Shown here: positions 44,890 to 55,815 of the stretch, one piece after another
Numbering within the stretch: position 1 is the first letter of the stretch
Layout: each line of letters begins with the position of its first letter
NCBI GenBank assembly: GCA_022419385.1
Contig: JAJUBI010000007.1
Span: 1,025,768-1,089,767 of the forward strand
Source: Paraconiothyrium sp. Pb-2020
Lineage: Eukaryota; Ascomycota; Dothideomycetes; Pleosporales; Didymosphaeriaceae
Direction of reading: 5' to 3'
DNA length: 64,000 bases
Translations under genes and position numbers: made by a program
The notes under the pieces: model-generated
What the model was told of the DNA's origin: nothing
The model's input: only the letters and a program-made list of their open reading frames with translations
Database searches by the model: none

Positions 44890-47683
44890 ATGGTCACCGC
44901 AGTCTTTGAGATCGTGCATCATGCTCGCTTCTTTATACGCCACTCCAAGAACTTGCTGTCATGCATCCTCTTCCTTGCTGGTGCCTGGACAGGCATCGCG
45001 TTCTTTCTGCGCTTCATTCTGACGCATCCTGGAGCGAAAACGCATGACCACTGGGTCATGTTTGGCTTTACTGTAGCCTTTGTGCTCTTCTTCACTACAT
45101 ATTTCGTGTTCATTCGGGCAGGGGAGCTGTGGGACTGCATGGTCCTCCTAGGTTCAGCGACGCTTGCGCTTCCCGTTGCGATCGTCTGGGATATTCTGAG
45201 CATGACTTTCATCGTAACACAATTTTGTTTGCTTTCGGCTTCCTCGATACTTCTGTACGCTTTTCTGTTCTCCTACTTTCAGATCTATCCGGTTTTCCAA
45301 GGTATCGAACGTTATGCACGCATTAGTCAAAGGATTTTGCTTTTTTATGCAACTAAACTCGTCGTTGTGCGAAAGAAACGATATCGGTCGATCGTATCTC
45401 TAAGGAATGATCTTTGTTCGAAGTGCGAAGCTATCGTTGACGGCTCCGCACTTCTTTTGGGCACGCCCACCGGCTTAGCATGGACATCAGAGACGCATCA
45501 GCACCATGTCGTTGAGGAGCTTCTTCAGTCATCGGGTGGCTGCCACTTGTGTACCTTGCTAGTCCGTTCCTGCAGCGATACGATGAACTTGCAAGACCTG
45601 CCTCGACACCACAGGCTCTCTGTTCGCATCTGGGAGGAACGGTCGTTGTCTGGTGAGGTTCTACTTCGCATGGTCTTGAAATCACAGGAACACCAAGTCG
45701 CGGCCTTCCCACTGGTAATTGAAGAGCCACTCAATGGTAAGTGAGATGACCTAAGTGACTAAAATCGCTCTTACTGAGACCCCATGTACAGTTAACGGAC
45801 TGCAACCGGGACGACATTGTCATAAAACGAATTCAGATGCAGTGATGACGTGGGCTAGAGCTACTATAAGGACGTGTGCTAAGGATCACGAAACCTGTCG
45901 CAATTATTTCGTGCCGCAAGAACAGCGATTGTTTCGCCCAACCCGGTTACTTGATGTTCTGACCAAGCACGATACAACTATCAAATTAGTCGAGACGAAG
46001 GATATACCGCAGGGAGTCGTTGTTCCGTACCTGGTTTTGAGTCACTGTTGGGGCCCGGATGGAATTGATTTCACATTGGTGTGCGACAAGCTCGAAGACT
46101 TTAAGAGGGGAATCCATATGGGTCTCCTTACGAAGAATTTCCAAGACGCTGTGCATATTGCCCGTGGCCTTGAAGTACAATATCTATGGATCGATTCCCT
46201 ATGTATATTGCAAGACTCATTGCAAGACCTTCAACGAGAAATAGGATCCATGGGATTACTCTACGCGAGCGCGGACTGCACAATAGCAGCTACTGCTTCA
46301 AAGGACTCCGCAGGTGGCTGCTTCCGGACATTGGACCCGTTCATAGGTGATTGTGTGATCCGCCGAGGAGGCAATCAATCACTTGTCGCCACATATGCTG
46401 GAGGTCGAGGGTCAGCAGTGGCCCGGTTGTTTAGCGACAGAGTGGAAACTGCCCATCAAGCACCTTTAAGTTCGAGAGGTTGGACTTTTCAAGAGCAAAT
46501 TCTTTCTAGTCGGGTTCTCCATTTCTGTAATGGAGTCGTCCTGTTCGAATGTAACACACTACAGTCATCCAACTTCCATGCAGAAGGGAAAGCATACCCA
46601 ACTATGGGACACGTACGCACGGACGGCCGACTTGCAAGAACCGTAGGACCGCCCTCGCGTCCCCGGCCACCGAAGCCGTCGTGGCCGAAGATGAACACCT
46701 GGCCCTCTTTCTCGCGGAATTATCTGTTCATACACAGCACGAGTCGAGTCTGGAGAGAAGGAGTATCGACTCGGCCTGCATCACGTCCAGCGAAAGGACA
46801 TTACGCGAACATAAACTCATTCAGATACAACAGAGACTTCAAGCCGCGCTCCTATAGCACAAATAGCCATCATGATTTCGCCCACACGTATCGAAGTTAC
46901 AGAAAACACGCCTTATGGAAGCCGACCGCGCCCAAAGCAAACGACATGAGCGCTCGTTTGGGAATGCGTGGAGCATTTGAGATGTTGATAAAATTTGAAG
47001 GCACCAGGCCGGATGAACTGCTTGAGTTTCACAACAGCTGGTATGACATCGTGGCGATATATTCTCTCCGCAAATTGACAAAACCGGAAGATAAGCTGAA
47101 GGCGCTGGCAGGCATCGCATATTTCATTGAAACCGTATCAAGCCTCCAATACGCATACGGACTGTGGACGGGTGGTGTACTCCGTTTTAATCTCTTGTGG
47201 ATGTTGCGTAGCCATCCTGAAGAACGACCTCTCAGAAGCGTGCCAAGCTGGTCATGGGCATCTGTCGACGGCTCCATCTCCCATCGCTTGTTCTTACACA
47301 ACTCAGGCAAAGGACAAGTCGAGTTCCTTGTCGATCAACCAATAGTGAGAGAGGACGGTACGCTTTTGCTAAGTGGAAGCCGCACCTTCGTGCCGAATAC
47401 GTCGAATGAGGGGTGCGAGTCAAGCTACAAGTTTTACCCAGACGCTACACACCAGACTTCATCTGACGAATTGGTGTGTTTGCCGATCCTTCAGCTGCGC
47501 CAGTCTCATGCGCTGTCCCGAAAGAGTATCAGTCGACTGCATGGCATTGCTTTAACACTCAAGAATCGTACAGACCAATTTGATTTGTATCAACGTGTGG
47601 GATACTTCTACATCGGAAATGGTAGGGAAGCAGAGCTGCTGCTGCAAACAGCGGCAAGGTCGCAGAATTTGCGCATATGTTGA
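44890..47683 (+). CDS. HET-domain (heterokaryon incompatibility) protein with N-terminal membrane region
   Basis: Exons 44890-45736 and 45792-47683 (55-nt intron) give 912 residues. Residues 1-150 contain about four to five membrane segments (LLSCILFLAGAWTGIAFFL, VMFGFTVAFVLFFTTYFVFI and others). Then comes a Cys-containing region (CSKCEAIVDG ... GCHLCTLLVRSC), typical of what precedes fungal HET domains, and the HET domain itself: YLVLSHCWG (about 362-370), YLWIDSLCILQD and RGWTFQEQILSSRVLHF. A basic, Arg/Pro/Ser-rich insert (about 46610-46960) follows, then WYDIVAIYSLRKLTKPEDKLKALAGIA. HET proteins trigger cell death when incompatible strains fuse. Membrane anchoring is uncommon in the family. 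The insert may contain compensating frame changes (see findings). Confidence 0.82.
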
Positions 47684-48364
47684 TGTACGGTACGCTGCTA
47701 TGGTTATGCTTTTCGTCCCGTTCACTTTCGATCTCGGAACCAGTCTAGAGATTCTCCGCTGACTAGGGACATTGCGATCCTTACCTACCCCAACTATCCC
47801 CGCAGACCCTAATTTCAAATTCCAGCAGCGTTCAGGAGCTTGGCGTTACAAATACAGTACATCCAGGATTCGCTTTCGAGGCGCATCCATGCTTAGCGAT
47901 TGGCGGCTTTTCTTGCGTCGCTTTTCCATCCCCATGGGGACGGCGAGTGTACCTACAAGAACATCGTTTTCACGCCAATGGGATCTCGCTATCTGTGTGA
48001 CAAGCATTTTCGACCACACGGGGAATTTGAGGATCTACTATGTTAATCTAACATTTCAGGGTTCACGAATCTTCAAATTCGTGACCTAGCGCGTGCAGTG
48101 ATTCTCGAGGCATCATGGACGGTCTTTGGTGGACAATTGAGTGCGCGTTGGATTCATGGTTACTTTTCCAAGCAAGTCACGGTATGCCCTCATATATGAG
48201 ATCAATTAAGGGTGCCGGAGCAAGGTCACGCAAATCTACACTGGGAAGTAGTGATTCATGAGTATAAAAGAGATGGAATGGTCGACCAAAGCAAACCACC
48301 TGGCTCTTGACCTTTAGTACAAGACCTCTTCAGCTACTCTATAAGCCTCGCTTTAGATATCAGC
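47684..48364. other. intergenic upstream of pectate lyase
   Basis: 3' flank of the HET gene and promoter of the pectate lyase. An open frame at 47772-48089 has no domain. A TATA-like ATATATGAG lies near 48193 and GAGTATAAAAG near 48259, about 100 bases before the lyase ATG. Confidence 0.55.
48259..48269 (+). promoter_or_regulatory. TATA-box-like element of the pectate lyase gene
   Basis: The sequence GAGTATAAAAG sits about 105 bases upstream of the pectate lyase ATG, a plausible distance for a fungal TATA box with a short leader. No other evidence. Confidence 0.45.
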
Positions 48365-49369
48365 ATGCGTTTCATTGACACCGCCACCTTGGCTCTGGCC
48401 GCCGGGTCAACCGCCTCAGCGAGCGCTTTGAAGCCCCGCGCTGCCGCCGTCGACCAGCTCGTTGGTTATGGAGCAGGAACCACCGGAGGAGGCTCTGGCT
48501 CTGGTACTACCGTCACCACTTGCGCTGCACTGACAGCAGCTGCAAAGAACGGTGGTGTCATTAAGGTCTCTGGAACCCTCGACGGTTGTGGCATCATCAA
48601 ACTTGTTGCCAACACCTCCCTTCTCGGTGTTGGATCCACTGCTTCTATCACCAACGGCGGCTTGCAGATACGTAAGGTTTCCAACGTTATCGTCAGGAAC
48701 ATCAAGTTCCATCTCGCTCCTGAAGGCAAAGACCAGATCGACATTGATGCAAGCACAAAGATCTGGATCGACCACAACGACTTCTCGAGTGCGGGTCTCA
48801 CCGGAGACAAGGACACGTACGATGGTTTGCTGGATGCTAAGCACGGCGCCGACTCCATCACCGTCTCCTGGAACAAATTTCACGACCACGTTCGTCTCCC
48901 GTGCCCACTTTTAATCTACCTGTAGCTAACAAGTTCGAAGTGGAAGGGTTCACTTGTTGGCCACTCTGACAGTAACGCCGCCGAAGACACCGGCAAGCTC
49001 CACGTAACCTACCACCACAACCTCTTCCAGCAAGTGAGCTCGCGTCTGCCGTCGATCCGCTTCGGAACTGGCCATATCTACAGCAGCTGCTACATCAACA
49101 ACCCGACCTCTGGCGTGCACTCTCGCATGGGCGCTCAAGTCCTCGTCGAGGAGAGCTCTTTCACCGACACCGCGCGCGCTATTATCACCAACCTCGACTC
49201 TGACGAGGATGGCTACGCTATCCAGAAGAACAACATCTTCACCAACAGCGACATCAGCATTACGCAGACGGGAAGCTTGACCATCCCTTACTCTTACACT
49301 ACAGACGCTGCGAGCGGTGTGTGTACGATTGTAAACAAGAGTGCTGGTGTTGGCGTTGTTACGTTCTAA
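48365..49369 (+). CDS. secreted pectate lyase, polysaccharide lyase family 1
   Basis: Exons 48365-48889 and 48941-49369 give 317 residues. A signal peptide (LALAAGSTASASA) is followed by a parallel beta-helix fold. Landmarks: the first-strand VDQLVGYGAGTTGG, WIDHNDFSS with the Ca-binding region, DAKHGADSITVSWNKF, and after the intron VTYHHNLFQ and the catalytic-site motif RLPSIRFG (RxPxxR). The enzyme cleaves polygalacturonate by beta-elimination with Ca2+, a plant-cell-wall activity fitting a plant-associated or saprobic fungus. The intron has a GTTCGT donor and a CTAAC branch site. Size is at the small end for PL1, but all key motifs are there. Confidence 0.93.
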
Positions 49370-49893
49370 ACAAATGATGATGCGAGACGTGATGAGGGCC
49401 AATCTTCTTTGTACATATTGATTAGCTTTCGAAAATGCGACTCCTTGAGGACACTTGAAACGACTGGTCATTCTTTTCCCTTGCAGCGTGCGCGGGTGAA
49501 AACGTATGAATTGTGATTTTCGCCTTGGTGGTGAAAGACTATCTAGAAGTCACTGAATTGATCTCGATTACTTGGTATTGTGTAACTCGCATATACAGAC
49601 TCGGACCTAAGATTTGCTCTTTCTTCGTACAGGGGTCGAGCATGTTGCGGTGCGTTGTAGCACTTACCGTTACCGCTTTGGAACCCCGCGTTAGAATTGA
49701 AGCGAGACAAGGCTATCTCCCGTCTTTCCGCCGTCAGCTTGGTCGAGCGTCTCCCTGGATGTATAGGCGGACCAATTGTTCCATAATTGCCGTTAATCGC
49801 TGTCAGCTTCCTTATCCACCGGAAAATTACCGCATACCGTGGCCCTTGACACCACCTAGGCATCCTCTCCATGTCAACACATGTTAAGGTGTC
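49370..49893. other. intergenic between pectate lyase and NLR
   Basis: About 0.5 kb, no gene recognised; holds the lyase 3' UTR and the NLR promoter. Confidence 0.55.
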
Positions 49894-50289
49894 ATGGCAG
49901 AAGCTCTGGCTATCATAGGCATCACTGCTAGTGTAGTACAGCCTGTCGATTTCGGCTCTTGTCTACTGGAGCGCCTAGAAACATACCAGACACAAATTGG
50001 AGATATTCCTGAAATTTTCCGCCACATCAAGGCTGAACTTCCCGTACTGCTGGACGCCCTTCAGCAAAAACAAACAGCGATAGATTCCGGAATACAAGAC
50101 TGTTCCAAAAGAGCGCTCATTGCCGCCATTGAAGGCTGCACACATCAAATTACGATTTTGGATGATATCATTGCGAAAGCACTTTCCCAGGCAAATGATT
50201 CGCGGCCCAAGATAGGTCGAAAGGCGATCCAGAGTTTACGTTATGATTCAAGGGTCCAGAAGATCACATTAGTGATTCACGGATACATC

Positions 50290-50292
50290 TAG
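50290..50292 (+). other. premature TAG in the NLR gene (CAG-to-TAG type)
   Basis: The codons around the stop read VIHGYI-stop-TLTFHAAT. The frame stays open and protein-like for another 185 bases up to a good splice donor. A Gln codon CAG is what relatives would be expected to have; C-to-T before A is the change made by repeat-induced point mutation (RIP). Confidence 0.65.
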
Positions 50293-51546
50293 ACGCTTAC
50301 TTTTCATGCTGCTACTGCTACGAGGCCTTCGTCAGTAACACCCAAGCCTACTCCATCCTCAACTGTTCCCTTTCGGCGTGGTTCAAATTTCGTGGATCGT
50401 CATGTTTTCGCTGAAATAGAACGCAAACAACAACGACCTGCGTCCCAACTAGCTCTAGTCGGCCTTGGTGGTGTCGGGTAGGTTCAATCTCATTCATCCG
50501 TTTCACGGGCGTGCAGGAGAAGTATTCGAACACTCTAGAACCTATTATGCACGAAACGGTAGCTAACGCAATCAGCAGGAAGTCACAGCTTGCTGTCGAG
50601 TACTCTTATCGCTTGCAAGGTGCTTCGCCAAGTACGTGGGTGTTCTGGGTACATGCAAGCAGCACGGCTCGATTCTTAGAGGGCTACAACAAGATTGCTG
50701 AGAGGTTTAATCCTCTTGGATGGGACAAGTCAGAGGCAGATGTGTTGTTTCTCGTCTACAACTGGTTATCCGATGAAGATAACGGCCGCTGGCTAATGAT
50801 CATTGACAATGCCGATGATATGGAAGTCTTCACGAGCACAACGACTAGAGGTAAAGGCACTGAAGATGACATGACTAGCAAACCAACTACAGTCTTACTC
50901 AACATGATTCCTCAGTCGTCTAACGGAGCTATCATTATCACCTCGCGAAGTCGGGATGTGGCGTTTCGGTTGACAGGTGACTATGCGGACATCATTCATA
51001 TCAATCCAATGGACCAGGGGGAAGCAGTTGCATTGCTCCAAAATCAGCTTAAAGCAAATTTCCATAAAGACACTTCTGCCCAGATAGATGCAGAATCGCT
51101 GGTCGAGGCGCTCGATCATATGCCCCTTGCGATTTCACAAGCCGCATCTTATATCAGCCGGAGATCTCCACGTGCTACCGTGGCGAAATACATGCAAGAC
51201 CTTCACAAAGATGACCAAACCCGGAGTGGACTACTCAGAGTAGACCTGGGAGACACCCGCCGAGACGGTACTGCGTCATATTCTATCATTGCTACGTGGC
51301 AGATTTCGTTTGAGCATCTGCGCATGGAGATGCCTTCAGCTACGAGGCTATTGTCATTAAGGAGTCTTTTCCATCGCCAAGGGATACCTGAACCGATACT
51401 TCAGGACTATTATCTTAGTGTTATCGATGGTGACGCTACTTTCGAAGATGACTTGACCAAGTTACTGAGCTTCTCCTTGATCGCGACGGACATTGATGGG
51501 AGCCACTTTCAGATGCATGGGCTTGTTCAATTCTCCACTATTATCG

Positions 51547-51663
51547 TTTCCATAAGTTTTGTGCCCACGTCCCATGGGAACAAAGTGGGGATTTTTAAAT
51601 AGTTCAAATGTTTGAGAGATTCTAATTACTATATAACAGACGCTATTGGCTGCCCAACGTTAG
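51547..51663 (+). repeat. left inverted arm of the MITE
   Basis: Starts TTTCCATAAGTTTTGTG. Pairs with 51715-51830 in reverse complement; a middle stretch around 51590-51618 is poorly matched, the rest is close. Confidence 0.8.
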
Positions 51664-51714
51664 TAGAGGTAACATGGGAATGGAAGAGGTAATATGGGAC
51701 CAGATATAGGTTAA

Positions 51715-51830
51715 CCAACGTTAGGCAGCTAATAGCGTCTGTTACATAGTAATTAGAATCTACGAGACATGTGATTTGGCCCAAATCTCCACTTTGTTCC
51801 CATGGGACGTGGGCACAAAACTTACGGAAA
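51715..51830 (-). repeat. right inverted arm of the MITE
   Basis: Read on the minus strand it starts TTTCCGTAAGTTTTGTG and follows the left arm almost to its inner end. Confidence 0.8.
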
Positions 51831-53315
51831 GCACCGATATCAAGTGGCTCGAAATGCACAAAGAATTGGAATATTGGAAGGATGCTTATGCTGTTCTTAT
51901 TGAAAAGCACTATTTGGACGTTGAGAACGAGATTGGATCGAGCTACCGAACGTTATTTCCCCACGCTCAAGCTGCAGTGGTGTTTCGTCCTACCAGCGAC
52001 AGAGCGCTCAAATCCTGGGCGTCCTTGCTCTACAAAGCAATGGCCGACGCATATTATATAGGATCCTACCAAGTATCCGAGGAGATGGGTAGACGTTCTT
52101 TGGAAGTAAGAGAAGAACTACTTGGTATGGACGACCCGGAGACGCTCTCTAGTGTAATTAGAGTTGCTACTGCACTACGTCTGGCAGGCAAATACGATGA
52201 GGCATTACCAATGTATCGGCGCGCATACCATGGGCGAGAGAGAGTTTTCGGGGCAGAAGATCCCCTCACGCTTTCCAGCCTTAATAGCTGGGGTTTGAGC
52301 CTATCGGAACTAGGGGAATACGAAGAGGCTGAGCTGGTCCACAGACGAGCGCTTCAACTACAGGAGAAGGTGCTTGGGCTTGGACAGCGTTCTACGCTTC
52401 AAGCTATGAACGATTTTGGCTCGCTGTTGGTGAAGATGGGCAAGTACAGCGAAGCCGAAACTATGCATCGGAGAGCATTGGAAATAGAAGAGGTACTGTA
52501 TGGGAGAGAACATAAGTGGACGCTGGCGACTCTAGACAATCTAGGATTAGCATTAGGGAAGCAGGGTAAAATTGATAACGCAGTAATGATGCATCGAAGG
52601 GCAATGGAAGGCAGCAAGAAGGTTTTCGGCGAGACACATCCGGAAACATTGATTTGCGCCAGGAATGTCGCTGCCGTATTGACATTCATGGGCAAATGTG
52701 AGGAAGCTGAAGCCTTGCACAGGAAAGTACTCAAGGCCAGCTTGAATGCGCTTGGAGAAGAACATCCGTACACCTTGTTCAGCTATTGCAACTTGGGAAC
52801 CGTATTACACGCCCAAGGGAAATATAGCGAAGCCGAAACGACCCATCGGCAAGCGCTAGAGAAGAGGCGAGAAGTGCTAGGGGTAAAGCATCCACATACA
52901 GTGAGCAGCATGCATAATCTAGCATTGACTCTCAAAGAGCTAGACAATCACGCAAATGCTATCACGATAATGGAGCGATGTTATCAGTTAAGAAAAGGAA
53001 CCCTCGGTGTTCTTCATCCGGACACAGTCAAGTCACGCAACGTTTTGCACGCATGGACGGGCCAGAGGTACGACGATACAAGCGGAGAGCCCACCAAAAC
53101 GAATTCAGTTGTACATTCAACTTTCCACAGTGGACAGCATCGAGGTATGAGAACGCCGTGTTTGTTCGCTCTGGCATTATTAGGTGCTATAGGTAGCCTT
53201 CTTCTAATTTCCTTACTGCCTTGTACAACATCTTTGAAGTAGAGTTACTCCTCTGAAACTCTTAGTGTTGCAAAGTACAATCATCCAGCGGCCCATGAAT
53301 CGAAAATGTGATTTA

Positions 53316-54891
53316 TCAAGCGCGCGTAAGAGAAACATTAGTCTGCTTTGCAGCGCAAGTCAAAGTCAGCTTCTCCTGCCATGGCCCAGCATCGCGACTG
53401 GCCAACCTCGAGAAGGTCTGTACCATTCGTGCGGTCACGTATCCAGCTTCGGTAAGCGCGTATTGTTGACCAATACAGACGCGTGGGCCTCCGAGGAATG
53501 GTAGATAATCCCATGCGCCAGGACGTAGTGTATCCCAGCGATCAGGATTCCATACGCCTGCGTCGGGACCCCAGATGTCTTCGCGCAAGTGCATCACAGC
53601 CGTCTGGCAAAACACCATCTGGCCTGCTTGCACCAGTATTGGGGATTTTCCGTCGTTTCCGCCTCCTACTGGAAGTGTGGTGTCCTTGTTAGCGTTCCTG
53701 ATGATGGTAGGTACAATAGTGTTGACGCGAAGTGCTGCGATGGTGAATTAGCAACCGCAACAAAACAGGTATCAACGACCTACTCTCTTTCATACACCAC
53801 TGCAACAACTTCAAGTTCTTCAACTCTTCAAAACTGGGTTTCGCCCCATTCAATTCAGCAATCTCCAAGCGGAGCCGCTCCCAGATATCCGGCCGCTTCG
53901 CAAGTTGGAAGAACATGCTCCCGAGAAGACTCGCCGTAGTGTCTCGCCCGGCAAGCAGAAGGTTCAACACCTCACCCCTTAGTACTTCCGGATCGGTCGT
54001 TTCCTTGACCAGCTCAAACAGGAATGTATATTGGCCGGTCGGCAATGCTTTTGCTTCTCCGTCCCAGGTTTGTCGCCACCTCAGAGCCTCGTCGATATAT
54101 CGTTGAACGAAATCATGAACTGTTTTACAATTCTGCAGATCTTCCTTCGACTGACCCATAAGTCTTGCCCACGGAGGTTGCGTCGCCCTGATGGCACATT
54201 GCTGCAGCGCCGTATCGTACGCGAGTGCGAATGCAACACCAGATGGTTTGCCTGGCTCATCACCACGCAGAGAGTGCACAGATTCGCCAAAGAGAAATTC
54301 CGTCGACGTGTCAATGGTCAAGCCGAAGAATAGCGGCTGGAGATCTACCAGCGTGCCATCGCTCGGAAGCAATTTAAACAGGTCTTGTAGATAGAATTCA
54401 ATCGCATCGATGTTTGCGACCTGGGCTCTCGCAAAATTAGGTCGGATCATCGCACGCGAATGTTTCCATTCTTCTCCGTCAGTCGTGAAGATACCCTTGC
54501 CGACGACCTGACCAATGAAGTCCAGGCGGCCTGCCGTATCGAAATCATTGAAGTTCGTTGCAAACACTGCTTTGATGTTCGCTGGCTCGGCTGTTACGAT
54601 GACTGTCTTGTGGAACAGGTTAAAGCTTTGCGTGTAGCTGCCTGCATCGCGAAACTTTTGATGGGCCCACTGGATTACTCGGTGCTCTGTTCTCGCCTGT
54701 CGGCCCTCTTTGATTCTGTCCAATCCGAGGTACGGGAATTTGTGAGGATACTGCGCTGTGACGGCCTCACAACCATGGCGGCGAGCGAATTGGCGGCGTC
54801 TATGGTATTTTCTTAAGCTTTGCGTTATCTTGACAACGACGAGCACGAGAGCGAAAAGCGCGATAGCTTGCGCTTTCGGAGTGCTGAGCAT
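53316..54891 (-). CDS. cytochrome P450, CYP52-like (fatty acid or alkane hydroxylase type)
   Basis: Exons 54891-53784 and 53734-53316 (49-nt intron) give 508 residues. An N-terminal membrane anchor (AIALFALVLVVVKI) is followed by a basic stretch. The I-helix oxygen-activation motif is AGRDTT (about 314-319), ExxR is ETLR (about 369-372, spanning the intron) and the haem loop is FLGGPRVCIG with the axial Cys near 456. The block GQQYALTEAGY after the haem Cys is characteristic of CYP52 and its relatives, which hydroxylate alkanes or fatty acids at the terminal carbon in the ER. It is convergent with the NLR pseudogene (73 bases between stops). Whether it has any link to the qut genes at its other side is unknown. 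Confidence 0.9.
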
Positions 54892-55815
54892 CTCGATTGA
54901 CGTGTTTGTTGTTGTCGCTTCTCCGTCGCAACTGTTTTACGGTCGTGGGAAGGAAAGAAAAGTGCATTTTGGATGGTTAAGAGGTGCAGATGGGAGCGGG
55001 AAGGATTGCTTATCTCGGCATTCTCACTGCTGCCCCGTCGAAGCACGGCGCATTTGATGGTCTTGCATTTGCTACATGAAGCGAGATGTTCCAGCTGGAG
55101 AACATATTTTCGCCACGCCACATGCGCCCATGTATGATTCCCGCTTGCAAAGCGTATGCTAGGCGTCCTCTTGCATTGTCTTTGTTCGCATGTGACTTGA
55201 TGATATAGTCGATATCGCAGCGCTTCGTTTGACGATGGAATGCCTGTTTAGGAGGAATCTTGTTATGGCTTGATATATGTAAGCACTACGATTGCTTAGC
55301 CCTTCAAATGGGGCCATTCTTGAACTGCAGCCAATGAAACATACGTGTCATCAAATTACCGTACTTATCGGCGAGACCGAATTACACGAGAAGGAAGTGC
55401 TCTATTTAGCAACTACACGATCCTGCATGACAGAGAATATCAGCTGTGTGTACCTAGATGGAGTTGCCTGTGGAATGAAGGGGTAGCTAGCATACAGCCA
55501 AGGACGAAGCTTTTTGCCGGTTTTCATCGCCCACACTTCTTAGTCAGAGCTGCATCACGCGCATATGGGATTGTACAGTAGTTCAAATCTTCACTGCGTT
55601 CACGAACCTATTTAGAATGCAACATGTCCTTTGGACTTGAGCAACACCTCTCGACGGGCCCTTTCGAGGGTTTCCAGAAGGAAAGATTTACACAATAATA
55701 AGAATGAACGAGGGTTGATCAATTCAGCAATAAATGCCACAAGGAGAACTATCCCATGCTGTCTATGAGCATACTAAACGCCTCCCAATGCAAAGCGAAA
55801 TCACACAACAAACGC
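54892..55815. other. 0.9-kb intergenic region, P450 promoter side
   Basis: Holds the P450 upstream region and the 3' flank of the dehydratase gene. Nothing recognised. Confidence 0.55.

Larger units (their letters stand above)
51541..51837. mobile_element. 297-bp near-palindromic MITE with TA target duplication, inside the NLR gene
   Basis: Two inverted arms of about 117 bases (51547-51663 and 51715-51830) flank a loop of about 50 bases. Each arm contains AAGTTTTGTGCCCACG, CCATGGGAACAAAGTGG, GATTCTAATTACTAT and AACAGACGCTATT. The element is flanked by TA at 51539-51540 and 51838-51839 (TAT also fits). Excising it with one TA restores the host codons ACT ATC AAG TGG in frame. It has no coding capacity, so it would need a transposase from elsewhere; TA duplication suggests the Tc1/mariner group. 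The mismatches I see between the well-aligned parts of the arms are transitions (A/G or C/T), which may be RIP. I see no second copy in this window. Confidence 0.85.
49894..53242 (+). pseudogene. NLR-like gene (SesA-type N-terminus, NB-ARC, TPR array), broken by a stop and a MITE
   Basis: Coding parts: 49894-50477, 50579-51540 and 51840-53242. The N-terminus (MAEALAIIGITASVVQ) is the SesA/NACHT-N type helical domain. NB-ARC follows: P-loop GLGGVGKSQLA split by a 101-nt intron with a GCTAACG branch site, Walker B WLMIIDNAD, IIITSRS, and DHMPLAISQAA. Seven to eight 42-residue TPRs come next, then a hydrophobic C-terminal helix (LFALALLGAIGSLLLISLL). Fungal NLRs sense non-self and can drive incompatibility or cell death. 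Two lesions: a TAG at 50290-50292, inside a domain that should continue, and a 297-bp MITE at 51541-51837 that adds stops and shifts frame. Without the MITE and one target duplication the exon sum is 2949 nt, an exact 983 codons. Truncated products could still be made, but the full protein cannot. Confidence 0.85.

Noticed and set aside
47772..48089. 105-codon open frame upstream of the pectate lyase
   Set aside because: No domain or homology pattern; lies where UTR and promoter are expected.
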